Source: Anammoximicrobium sp964486845
GTDB taxonomy: Bacteria > Planctomycetota > Planctomycetia > Pirellulales > Pirellulaceae
NCBI GenBank assembly: GCA_964486845.1
Contig: CAZAQY010000008.1
Span: 1 to 64,000 of the forward strand
Length of the DNA: 64,000 nt
Reading direction: 5' to 3'
The notes under the pieces were generated by a model. That model saw only the letters and a list, made by a program, of their open reading frames with translations. It made no database searches and had not been told where the DNA came from. The position numbers were made by a program, and so were the translations under genes. Below are positions 1 to 9,534 of this stretch, one piece after another (the stretch's first letter is position 1; each line of letters begins with the position of its first letter).

Positions 1-180
1 TTCCGCCCCTTGCGCCGCAAGGACTTACAACGCGATATGTCAAACATGGGCTAGAAAAACAGTGGGTAAATCCCCCTTTAGCCGTCCGAGACGAAAACCT
101 ATAATCCGCGGCCCCTTCGCCGTCTGACTTCCGCAGCTTTACCGGTTTCACTCTGCTAGCAGCAAAGGCTACCACGCGGC

Positions 181-450
181 ATGAATCGCTATCGCCTGTT
201 CCTACTGACTTGTTTGCTGCTCGTATTCAATGGCTGCCGTGGCTACTCGCCGTTCGCTCCTCCGGGGACGATCCAGCAACAGCGGCTGAACGCTTCCGTG
301 CATGATCCCTACGCCGACAATGCTGCGGGCCCAGAGGTCGTAGGTGGCCGGCCCCGCGATTACCAGAAGCCTTGGTCCGAGGCGGATCGCAGCCGGTCGT
401 GGACCAGCAGTGCGTGGGGCCAGCCATCCGTACAGCCGGCACCGCGCTAA
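181..450 (+). CDS. small secreted lipoprotein, unknown function
   Basis: Predicted 89-residue exported lipoprotein. The first 19 residues form a classic type II signal peptide: NRYR at the start, a hydrophobic core rich in Leu, and a lipobox ending NGC with Cys19 as the likely lipidation site. The mature part is polar and Pro/Gly/Gln-rich with no domain I recognise. It contains a PPGTI motif and an HDPY motif. It stands alone, with 223 bases before the next gene on the same strand. Coding status is supported by the signal peptide rather than by homology. The function is unknown; membrane anchoring in the periplasm or outer membrane is inferred from the lipobox. Confidence 0.7.
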   Translation: MNRYRLFLLTCLLLVFNGCRGYSPFAPPGTIQQQRLNASVHDPYADNAAGPEVVGGRPRDYQKPWSEADRSRSWTSSAWGQPSVQPAPR

Positions 451-470
451 TTCGCCTTTCCAAGTTGGCT

Positions 471-487
471 GCAAGGCGCCGCCTTGC
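471..487 (+). terminator. possible hairpin terminator
   Basis: A perfect 7-bp GC-rich stem (GCAAGGC / GCCTTGC) with a 3-base loop lies 20 bases after the lipoprotein stop codon. There is no clear run of T immediately after it, so intrinsic termination is only a suggestion. Confidence 0.3.
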
Positions 488-673
488 GAGACCGCGATGG
501 CTTTTCTTCGTTCCTTCGGGGCAGACTCTTCGCGCACGGCGTCTGGGACGATTTGCCGGCAACGGGTATCATCTTCTATTGGCGCTGCCCAAGATCGCGG
601 CCAAAGAAGCCCGGCTTTCCGGAAAGAGTTGGGCTTCGAGCGAACTTGATTCCCGCAAGATTGGCACTGATTC

Positions 674-1663
674 ATGAAGCGACGGCCCCCACCGCCTCCA
701 TCCCCGGGTATTGACAGTCACTCGCAAGAAGAAATGCCGCGCGGCGAGCGTTTGCAGAAGGTGCTGGCCGCCGCCGGTATCGGCAGCCGGCGCGAGTGCG
801 AGGAGTTGATTCTGGCCGGGCGCGTCGAGGTCGATCGCCGGACCGTCGCCGAACTTGGTACGCGAGTCGATCCGCTGCGGCAGCAGATCCGCGTGGACGG
901 GACGCCGTTGACTTCTCCGAAACGATTGTACTTTGCCGTGAACAAGCCGCCGGGCGTCGTTTCGACCAATTGGGATCCCGCCGCGCGAATGCGCGTGGTC
1001 GACCTGGTCCGCAGCGACGAGCGGCTGTTTCCCGTCGGCAGATTGGACCGGACCAGCGAGGGGCTGATTCTGGTCACCAACGACGGCGCGTTGGCCAACC
1101 GGTTGACCCACCCGCGGTACGGCGTCGACAAGACTTATCTCGCCCGCGTCGCGGGCTGTCCGTCGTTGCAAGAATTGGACCGGCTGCGGACCGGCATTCA
1201 CCTTGCGGAGGGGTTCGCTCGCGTCGCTTCCGTGCGCGTCAAACGCCGCCAACGTGAAACGGCTGAACTGGAAATCGTGCTGAACGAGGGCCGGAACCGC
1301 GAGATCCGCCGGATTCTGGCGCGAATCGGCCACAAAGTGCTCCAATTGAAGCGCATCGCCGTCGGGCCGCTGCGGCTCGGCGACTTGCCGGTGGGGGCGT
1401 GCCGGCCGTTGACGCGCGAAGAGGTCCAGATGTTGGAGCGGGCGACGGCACGGGCGGAGGGCCAATCGCGGAGGGCCGCCAAGGCTGGACGCAAGGGAGC
1501 CGCGGCCGATCGCGGACCGCGAGCGGCCTCCGGACGGAAGCGGCACGGTGGCCGGGCCGACCGCCCGGGGAAACCGGCGGGACTCGAAGCCCGGACTTCT
1601 TCGGACGAGTCTCGGCGACCGCCTCGAACCGGGAAAAAGCCCTGGAGGAAGAAGCACCGATGA
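674..1663 (+). CDS. pseudouridine synthase, RsuA/RluB/E/F family
   Basis: Converts specific uridines in ribosomal RNA to pseudouridine. An N-terminal S4 RNA-binding domain follows the GERLQKVLAAAGIGSRR motif. The catalytic domain carries GRLDRTSEGLILVTNDG, whose Asp is the family nucleophile, then the KTYLARV and GRNREIRRI motifs typical of RluB-like enzymes. The last 80 or so residues are a basic Arg/Lys/Gly-rich tail not needed by the family; it probably binds RNA. The start is uncertain: the ATG at 674 adds a proline run, while an in-frame ATG at 734 sits right before the S4 domain and may be the true start. The stop overlaps the pyrK start (ATGA), so the two genes are probably translationally coupled. 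Confidence 0.9.
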   Translation: MKRRPPPPPSPGIDSHSQEEMPRGERLQKVLAAAGIGSRRECEELILAGRVEVDRRTVAELGTRVDPLRQQIRVDGTPLTSPKRLYFAVNKPPGVVSTNWDPAARMRVVDLVRSDERLFPVGRLDRTSEGLILVTNDGALANRLTHPRYGVDKTYLARVAGCPSLQELDRLRTGIHLAEGFARVASVRVKRRQRETAELEIVLNEGRNREIRRILARIGHKVLQLKRIAVGPLRLGDLPVGACRPLTREEVQMLERATARAEGQSRRAAKAGRKGAAADRGPRAASGRKRHGGRADRPGKPAGLEARTSSDESRRPPRTGKKPWRKKHR

Positions 1664-2532
1664 GCAACCCGCTTCACGCTTCGTACTACGCCGATCACGC
1701 GGTGCAGCAGACGGTCGCGATCGTCGAGAACGTGCGGACCGCACGCGATACCTACCGGCTCCGCTTCGAGTGCCCTCCGATCGCGCGCAGCGCCCTGCCC
1801 GGCCAGTTTCTCATGCTCCGGCTGGCGGACGTGAACGATCCGCTCCTCGCCCGCGCGCTGGCTTTGTACGACACGGTGCGGACCTCGTCCGGAGCGCCCT
1901 GGGGAATCGATGTGGTCTACCTGGCGAAAGGCAAGTTCACTCGGCGGTTGGCGGATTGCCCGCCGGGCACGCGATTGACGGTCTGGGGACCACTGGGAAA
2001 CGGCTTCCCCGTCCAGATGACGGATCACCTGATCCTGGTCGCCGGCGGCATCGGCCAGACCCCGTTCCTGGCTTTGGCGGCCGAGTCGCTGGGCAGACGC
2101 TGCTACGGCGATCCGCCGCGCACGGTGACGCCGGCAGCGAAAGTCACGCTGTGCTACGGAGCGCGGTCCGCCGATTGTCTGGCGGGCGTCGAGGACTTCC
2201 AAGCGTTGGGCGTCGATGTCCGCATCAGCACGGAAGACGGCAGCCGTGGACATCGCGGGCTGGTGACGGACTTGCTGAGCCAATCGCTGGCCACGCGCAC
2301 GACGCCGTGCCGGATCGCTTGCTGTGGCCCCGAAGTCATGCTGCAGGCGGTCGCCAAGCTAGCCGCGGCGCACGAGGTGCCTTGCGAAGTCTCGTTGGAA
2401 ACGCCCATGGCCTGCGGTATCGGCATCTGCTTCAGCTGCGTGGTCAAGGTCAAAGACGCCGGCGGACAATGGGACTACAAACGCACCTGCGTCGAAGGCC
2501 CCGTGTTCGACGCGGCGAGGATCGTGTGGTGA
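1660..2532 (+). CDS. pyrK: dihydroorotate dehydrogenase electron transfer subunit PyrK
   Basis: Electron-transfer subunit of NAD-dependent (class 1B) dihydroorotate dehydrogenase. It passes electrons from the catalytic PyrD subunit through a 2Fe-2S cluster and FAD to NAD in pyrimidine synthesis. An FAD-binding barrel comes first (LPGQFLMLR), then a Rossmann NAD domain (VAGGIGQTPF), then the C-terminal cluster motif with four Cys in MACGIGICFSC and KRTC. At 290 residues it is slightly longer than many family members. The start is the ATG at 1660, preceded by GGAGGAA at 1644-1650. It overlaps the previous stop by 4 bases. PyrD is not adjacent, which fits the scattered operons of planctomycetes; a dihydroorotase lies at 29.6-31.0 kb. 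Confidence 0.92.
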   Translation: MSNPLHASYYADHAVQQTVAIVENVRTARDTYRLRFECPPIARSALPGQFLMLRLADVNDPLLARALALYDTVRTSSGAPWGIDVVYLAKGKFTRRLADCPPGTRLTVWGPLGNGFPVQMTDHLILVAGGIGQTPFLALAAESLGRRCYGDPPRTVTPAAKVTLCYGARSADCLAGVEDFQALGVDVRISTEDGSRGHRGLVTDLLSQSLATRTTPCRIACCGPEVMLQAVAKLAAAHEVPCEVSLETPMACGIGICFSCVVKVKDAGGQWDYKRTCVEGPVFDAARIVW

Positions 2533-2558
2533 GCACTGAATAGCGAAGACTGAAGACT

Positions 2559-2633
2559 GAATAGTGAACAGTGAGTGAAGGCCCCCAGCCTTCCATTCTG
2601 CCTTCAGCATTCCCCCTTCAGTGTTCACTATTC
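2559..2633. repeat. intergenic inverted repeat, GAATAGTGAACA arms
   Basis: Arms at 2559-2573 and 2619-2633 are reverse complements except for one base (GAATAGTGAACA and TGTTCACTATTC). They lie between the convergent pyrK and glpK genes. Related TTCACTATTC words occur at 9472-9485 and within 57413-57420, so this is probably a dispersed intergenic repeat. A transcription-stopping role between convergent genes is possible but not shown. Confidence 0.6.
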
Positions 2634-2715
2634 CGCCTTCAACTGCGCAAGGGCCACAATTCCGCCGTGTTGGGCAACGCCGGCGATTCATCCTCGAACT
2701 TTCGCGGGAAACAGC

Positions 2716-4215
<1,500 letters not shown>

Positions 4216-4347
4216 TGCGTTGCTCCTCGTAAGCTGGCAAAGTCCGGGGAGGAAGTTCTTCAGCCGGATCAGCATAGCAAGTCGCCCCAAGAAAGGAAAT
4301 TCGCGATGCGGGGAACAGATGGAGGTCAGGCTGCGAGGCGTCTTACG

Positions 4348-5343
4348 CTATCGGTTTGTGCCGCTGGTAGGTCCCGCCGCCAGTGTCGCCAGTTCGGGGA
4401 TCGCGGCCAGCACATGCCGGACGGGGGCCACGGACAGGCTGTTGCCGGCCAATTCCCACGCTTTGCGCAAGGTCAGCGACCCCGGCACGCAGAAGCCGGG
4501 CGGGAAACAGAGCAAGCGCAGTATCTCCCGGGGCGAGAACCGCCGCACGCCGCGCGGGGTCGCCAGGTAGGAACCGCTGTGGGCGATGCTCTGGCCGTAA
4601 CCGGACGCGAAACAATGCGATTCCGCGTACGCGTCTTCCGGGTCCAGCACGTGCACCGCCGTCCGATACCGGTCGAGGAACTCGCCGGGCATCCACAGCT
4701 GGTCCGGCGGGTCCGCGTCCAAGATTTGCCGCACGGTGAATTGCCAAGGCCGTCTGGGCTCAGCGGACGCCGGCGCGCGGGAGCAACGTCCGCTCGCTGC
4801 ATCCCCGGCCGCGGGCCAATCGCCCGGCCTTGGTTCGCACAGGCTGCCGCTACGTCCCGCTATCAGGTAAAACCGGCGCCGCCGATTGGGAACGCCCAGT
4901 TGGGTCGGACACAGGATTTGCTCTTGCACCTCGTAGCCGTGGGCGTCCAACGTGGCCCGCAGTCGCTGGTGCGCGCGGGAGCCGCCAAAGCCGGGAACGT
5001 TCTCCAGCGCCACGTAGCGCGGACGGATCTGTGCGATCCGTTCGATTACCGTCAACAGCGATTCCGCACGCGGATCATGCACGTCCAGTCGCCGGCCGCG
5101 GACCGTGTACGGCTGGCAGGGCGGGGACATCCACCACAAGTCCGCCACGTTCTCGCGGCAGACCTGCGCGGGCAGGCTTTCGATCGCGCGGACCTGGACC
5201 GGATGCCGGAAATTGTGCCGGTACACAGACAAGGCAACTTGATTGATGTCCACCGCGGCCACGATTTCCGCGCGCTCGCCGAGTGCCGCGGCACAGCCGC
5301 CGATGCCACAAAACAGTTCCAGGACGCCAAAACGATCCGCCAT
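4348..5343 (-). CDS. Dnmt2-like cytosine-C5 methyltransferase (tRNA or DNA)
   Basis: S-adenosylmethionine-dependent C5-cytosine methyltransferase of 331 residues. Motif I is VLELFCGIGG (residues 8-16), the catalytic Cys76 sits in MSPPCQPYT, motif VI is ALENVPGF (112-119), motif VIII is RRRRFYL and motif X is GNSLSV (300-305). Several features match the Dnmt2/TRDMT1 family, which methylates tRNA. These are SPPCQPY followed by a charged residue, a short target region with HCFASGYGQSIAHSGS where Dnmt2 has its CFT motif, and RRFSPREILRLLCFPPGF before motif X. Here CFT reads CFA. No restriction gene is beside it, which fits an RNA or orphan role. The start at 5343 was chosen over 5508 because homology begins there. 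A conventional DNA methyltransferase remains the alternative. Confidence 0.85.
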   Translation of the reverse strand: MADRFGVLELFCGIGGCAAALGERAEIVAAVDINQVALSVYRHNFRHPVQVRAIESLPAQVCRENVADLWWMSPPCQPYTVRGRRLDVHDPRAESLLTVIERIAQIRPRYVALENVPGFGGSRAHQRLRATLDAHGYEVQEQILCPTQLGVPNRRRRFYLIAGRSGSLCEPRPGDWPAAGDAASGRCSRAPASAEPRRPWQFTVRQILDADPPDQLWMPGEFLDRYRTAVHVLDPEDAYAESHCFASGYGQSIAHSGSYLATPRGVRRFSPREILRLLCFPPGFCVPGSLTLRKAWELAGNSLSVAPVRHVLAAIPELATLAAGPTSGTNR

Positions 5344-5494
5344 GGGTTCCCAACATCGGCAGTCTGGTGCCGATGTCAAGCCCGGACGCTCATCGCCAAG
5401 TCTGCGACCGCTTGCAACGCAATGGCGGGCCGCTATCATCGTAGGTTCCGTGGGGACGCTTGAACGCCTGAGAAACGAGAGGCCGCCGGTGACG

Positions 5495-6178
5495 ATGGCA
5501 GGAATCAACGAAGAAAAGCGATTGGCGGCGGAACGCAGCCTGGATTATGTCCGCGACGGAATGTGCCTGGGGTTGGGGTCCGGCTCGACGGCGGCGATCA
5601 TGCTGGAACTGCTGGGCCAGCGAGTGCGCTCGGGGCTCCGCGTTCGCGGCGTACCGACTTCCGAGACCAGCCGGCAGCTGGCCGAACTCGCCGGGATCCC
5701 GATGGTCAGCCTCGACGAGGTCTTCCGTCTGGATCTGACGATTGACGGCGCTGACGAAGTCGACCCGCAGTTCAACCTGGTCAAGGGCGGGGGCGGAGCG
5801 TTGCTGCGGGAAAAGATCGTGGCGTCCTTGAGCCGCCGCGTGGTGATCATCGTCGATTCGCACAAGCAGGTTCCGCATTTGGGTGCGTTTCCGCTGCCGG
5901 TCGAGGTCGTTCCGTTCGCCTGGCAGCCGCTGGCCCAGCGGTTGGGCGATTTGGGCGCGACGCCCATTTTGCGGCCAAGCCGAGAGGGGCCTCCGTTTTT
6001 GACCGACGAGGGGAACTACATCCTGGACTGTGCGTTCGGCCGCATCGACGATCCCGCCGCCCTCGCCGCTCGCCTGGACGCCATGCCCGGCGTGGTCGAT
6101 CACGGCCTGTTTGTCGGCCTGGCGGACACCGTGATTGTCGGACGTGGCCAAACAACGCAGGTGATGGAACGACAATGA
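5495..6178 (+). CDS. rpiA: ribose-5-phosphate isomerase A
   Basis: Interconverts ribose 5-phosphate and ribulose 5-phosphate in the pentose phosphate pathway. The 227-residue protein has all the family signatures in order: GLGSGSTAAIM near residue 22, the phosphate loop; TIDGADEVD, with the active-site Asp residues; KGGGGALLREKIVA, with the catalytic Glu; EVVPF; and TDEGNYILDC near the C terminus. An ATG at 5495 and a GTG at 5489 are both plausible starts. GAGAGG at 5477-5482 spaces better to the GTG. It ends 10 bases before the stop of the convergent HEAT-repeat gene, leaving almost no room for terminators. Confidence 0.95.
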   Translation: MAGINEEKRLAAERSLDYVRDGMCLGLGSGSTAAIMLELLGQRVRSGLRVRGVPTSETSRQLAELAGIPMVSLDEVFRLDLTIDGADEVDPQFNLVKGGGGALLREKIVASLSRRVVIIVDSHKQVPHLGAFPLPVEVVPFAWQPLAQRLGDLGATPILRPSREGPPFLTDEGNYILDCAFGRIDDPAALAARLDAMPGVVDHGLFVGLADTVIVGRGQTTQVMERQ

Positions 6179-6188
6179 CCGTTGCCGC

Positions 6189-8546
6189 CTACTTTCCGGC
6201 CGGCTGGGAATCGACGGTCAGTTCGTGAATCGACCAGAACAATCCCTCGGCCCGGCCGGTCTGTACAATCTTGATGGCCCGGCCGCGGACTCCTTGCGGG
6301 AAGACGATTTTGGTGATCGCCTGATTGCCTTGGCCTTTCAGGACCAGTTGTCCGTCGCCCAGGCTGCTGGGCGAAACGTAGATTTCGTACCCGCGCGGGT
6401 AATCGCCGCCCGAACCGCTGCTGTCCAGCACCAAACCCTTGATCAAACAATCCTCGTCCAGCTCGATGCGGAACCATTCGCCGCCCTGCTGGGCGCCGCC
6501 CGTATCCCAGCGCGTCTTGGGGTCTTTGTCGATGGCGTTGCTCGCTTTGTCCGGGTTATGGGACGCGGTTACGCGAGCCGGCGCGGCCAGCAGTTTTTCG
6601 ATGTTCTGCGCGGCCGCTTCGGCGGATTGCTTCAGGGCCGGATCGCCCGCTTGCTGCCGAGCCATCTCCAGCGCCCGGCGGTGCCGCACCAGGCCCAGCT
6701 TGGACAAGACCAATTGCTTTTCCTCGTTTCTGCCGGCCATCTGCAACGATTTGGCATAGTTGTCCAGGATCTGGTCGTCGGTCGCGTCCGGCTGCTTGGG
6801 AATCATGTTGACGTAACCCCGCAGCGCCAATACGCGATGAACTTGCGAGGCGGATGCGTCGCCGGCAATCCCGAACAACACCTGTGCGGGCTCGCCCGTC
6901 GGCCATTCGGCCAGCGCGCGGATCGCCGCATCTTTGACGTCCGCCTCGGCGTCCTGAGCGGACTGGTACAGGACGAGCAAGGCGGAGGCGTGCGCGATTC
7001 GCCCCAACACGCGCAGCAGCGACGCGCGGACTTGCGGCGAGGGCGCGCTGGGCAAAGCCGCCAGCACCGCTTCGGCCGGATTCCTGCCGGCTGCGGTCGT
7101 CGCGGCAGCGGCCACCACGGCGTTTTCCGCTTCGCCTCGCACGCCGCCGTCCTTGGCGCCGACCAGCAGCCGCACCAGCGGCGGCACGTGTTCCGATCGG
7201 GCGATCACGCGGATCGCCTTAAAGACCTCGGCCGCCACTGCCGGCTCTTGGTCCTGGGCAGCGCCCAGCAGCGCGGCCACCTGATCCACCGCGCTGCGTG
7301 CGGCCAGCGCCTTGGCCGCTTCGGCCCGTACGCCGGGTTTGTCCGCCGACAGTTGCTTGGCGATCACCGCATTCGTGCCGTCGGCGCGGAGCAGGTTCAA
7401 GCTGTTGCGGGCGGCCTGCTGTTCGCCGGCTCCCTGTGCCTCGGCGGCCCGTTGTGCGAGCAGTGCCACGACGGACGAGTCACCCAATGCGGCCAGCGCG
7501 TCCAGCGCCGCGACGCGGACCGCCGGCGACCCGGCTTCCGCCGCTTTGACCACGGCGGGCAGGGCCGTTGGGTCGCCGCGGTCGGCCAGGACCCCCAACA
7601 ACTGGGCCTGGATTTCCTCGCTCTGGCGTGCCAGTTCAGCCACGACGGCTTGCGTCGCCGCTTCGCCCGGCACGTTCCGCAGCGCCGGCACGGCGACGCG
7701 ACGCACGCCGGCGTCCTTATCTCCCAGCGCGGCGATGACCAGCGAGATCGACTGGTCCTTTTGCGCCGCGATCAAGCCGTTCAGCGCGGCGACGCGGCAC
7801 AGCGCCGGCTCGTTCGGGGCGTACAACTGCCGGTAGATCGCCACTGCAGCTTCGTTCTTGTTCTGTTTGAGCATCCTCGCCGCACAATCCAGATAGGCGT
7901 CCGAGGCGGCGAGTTTCAGCTTGGCGGGCACGCTGGCGCGGGCCTTCGCGACCGCCGCGACCGCCGCCTCGGAGTCGATGCGGCCGAGCGCGGCCAGGGC
8001 GGCGCGAGCAAGCTCCTCGTTCGAGCTATCGGCCAGCGCGGCGATTTTGTCAACCGCCTCGCGGCATCCACGGTCGCCCAGCGAGTTGACCATGCCGATT
8101 TTCAGTTTCTCGTCCACCTTGCCCAACGCCTCCAGCAGCGCCGCATCCGCCTGCGGGCCGGGAATCCGAGCCAGGGCATAGCGGGCGATGTGCGACGATT
8201 CGGGGTCGATCAGCAGCTGGGCCAAGACCGGCACCGAGGCTTCCGTGCCGATCATCACCAGCTGGCGGCAGAAGAAACTGCGGCCGCCGCGGGTTTGGGC
8301 TCCGGCCAAGCCTTCGATCATCCGCAATTCCATGCCGGCCCGGGCTGCCGGGTCGGCGGCGGCCTTGACGACTTCGCCCGCGAGGAAGTTCAGCGCATCG
8401 GCCGAATCGGTGTCCTTCCAGTTCTGGGCGGTTTGGATGGCCGTTGCGACGCGCTCGCCAGCGGCGTCCGCAGCGCGAGCGGATGCGGATGGGCAGCACG
8501 AGATGAGGGCCAACAGTGCAAGCAGGATTCTACGGGCAGGAATCAT
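6189..8546 (-). CDS. secreted HEAT-repeat protein with C-terminal discoidin-like domain
   Basis: 785 residues, probably exported: an N-terminal hydrophobic stretch (RRILLALLALISCC) ends near an Ala-rich cleavage site. Residues from about 100 to 620 are a series of alpha-helical HEAT-type repeats with recurring VPALRNVP and LAALGD patterns, a scaffold for protein binding. The last 145 residues begin RVTASHNPDKASNAIDKDPKTRW and continue as a beta-sandwich resembling the F5/8 type C (discoidin) carbohydrate-binding fold, including GGEWFRIEL. No catalytic motif is visible. A role in binding polysaccharide or assembling a secreted complex is inferred only from this architecture. It is the sole gene on this strand between rpiA and the HAD gene. 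Confidence 0.8.
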   Translation of the reverse strand: MIPARRILLALLALISCCPSASARAADAAGERVATAIQTAQNWKDTDSADALNFLAGEVVKAAADPAARAGMELRMIEGLAGAQTRGGRSFFCRQLVMIGTEASVPVLAQLLIDPESSHIARYALARIPGPQADAALLEALGKVDEKLKIGMVNSLGDRGCREAVDKIAALADSSNEELARAALAALGRIDSEAAVAAVAKARASVPAKLKLAASDAYLDCAARMLKQNKNEAAVAIYRQLYAPNEPALCRVAALNGLIAAQKDQSISLVIAALGDKDAGVRRVAVPALRNVPGEAATQAVVAELARQSEEIQAQLLGVLADRGDPTALPAVVKAAEAGSPAVRVAALDALAALGDSSVVALLAQRAAEAQGAGEQQAARNSLNLLRADGTNAVIAKQLSADKPGVRAEAAKALAARSAVDQVAALLGAAQDQEPAVAAEVFKAIRVIARSEHVPPLVRLLVGAKDGGVRGEAENAVVAAAATTAAGRNPAEAVLAALPSAPSPQVRASLLRVLGRIAHASALLVLYQSAQDAEADVKDAAIRALAEWPTGEPAQVLFGIAGDASASQVHRVLALRGYVNMIPKQPDATDDQILDNYAKSLQMAGRNEEKQLVLSKLGLVRHRRALEMARQQAGDPALKQSAEAAAQNIEKLLAAPARVTASHNPDKASNAIDKDPKTRWDTGGAQQGGEWFRIELDEDCLIKGLVLDSSGSGGDYPRGYEIYVSPSSLGDGQLVLKGQGNQAITKIVFPQGVRGRAIKIVQTGRAEGLFWSIHELTVDSQPAGK

Positions 8547-8811
8547 GGGTCATGTCTCCAGCGTTGTGGCGGGTCTACCCCGACGATCGCTCCAAGGAAT
8601 GGCCATGTTCCGGCGATCGTACCGACATGGCCACGTCCTCCCACGCCGCCAGTGTATCCGACGGCGGGCGTGTCAACCACAACCCCCGCTTGAAGAAGCA
8701 GCGATCCCATCTACGGCCTTCCGCGAGCCGTCTTTTGAAAAGCGCCAATGGCAGGTATACTCTTGGCGACATCCGCAATGCCAGCTGCACGGAAGGGAGG
8801 CTTCGACGCGA

Positions 8812-9453
8812 ATGCTGCCGCCGAAATTCTTCTATTTTGATCTGGGCAACGTCGTGCTGCCTTTTGATTACCAGGTTGCGGTCCGCCAAATGGCTGACGT
8901 GGCGGGGGTGCCTCCGGAAGTGATCCAGGAAGTCGTGTTCGACAGCGGTCTGGAAACGGCGTACGAACGGGGAGACATGACGACGGAGCAGTTCTACGAG
9001 GCGTTCTGCGGGCGGATCGGGAAGCGTCCGGAGTGGGGCGATTTGCTCGTCGCTTCCAGCGACATGTTCCGGTTGGATCAGGCGGTCGCCGATCTGATCT
9101 TGGGGCTGCGCCGGTCCGGCCACCGCACGGGGGTCTTGTCCAACACGTGCGAAGCTCATTGGCGGTTCGTCTGCGATCGGCGGTTTCCGATTCTGCAGCA
9201 GCTGTTCGAAGTGGCGGCGCTCAGTTACGAGTTGCGGGCCATGAAGCCCGATCTGGCCATTTTCCAAGGCGCGGCCCGGTTGGCGGGCGTCGCCTCGGCG
9301 GACATCTTCTTCGCCGATGACCGCCCAGAACACGTGGAAGGCGCCCGCCGCGCCGGTTTCGACGCCGTCCTGTTCACCAATGCAACCGAACTGACAGCCG
9401 ACCTGGAACAGCGAGGCGTGAATGCGGCATGCCTCGATGTCCGATCCTTCTGA
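8812..9453 (+). CDS. HAD-superfamily hydrolase (subfamily IA)
   Basis: A 213-residue phosphatase-like HAD hydrolase. Motif I is FFYFDLGNVV with Asp10 as the presumed nucleophile. Motif II includes GVLSNT, motif III is the Lys in ELRAMKPD, and motif IV is FFADDRPEHVEGARRAG. The DLGNV version of motif I is typical of YihX-like sugar-phosphate phosphatases, so a small phosphorylated sugar is a reasonable guess for the substrate, though not shown. The ATG at 8812 follows a strong purine-rich site (GGAAGGGAGG, 8791-8800) and is where homology begins; the longer upstream frame is a shadow. Confidence 0.9.
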   Translation: MLPPKFFYFDLGNVVLPFDYQVAVRQMADVAGVPPEVIQEVVFDSGLETAYERGDMTTEQFYEAFCGRIGKRPEWGDLLVASSDMFRLDQAVADLILGLRRSGHRTGVLSNTCEAHWRFVCDRRFPILQQLFEVAALSYELRAMKPDLAIFQGAARLAGVASADIFFADDRPEHVEGARRAGFDAVLFTNATELTADLEQRGVNAACLDVRSF

Positions 9454-9534
9454 ATTCCCTATTCTCTATTCCGTATTCACTATTCGTTCCCGCTGGAAAA
9501 AAGCCGCGACTGGCTGCGGCCGCAGGCTGCGGTG

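Noticed and set aside
1..180. tRNA or other RNA gene at the left edge
   Set aside because: No cloverleaf or T-loop sequence could be found; only a spacer upstream of the lipoprotein.
6225..8693. 822-codon plus-strand frame opposite the HEAT-repeat gene
   Set aside because: Composition (Arg, Gly, Gln, His) is typical of antisense shadows and the opposite strand has signal peptide and repeats.
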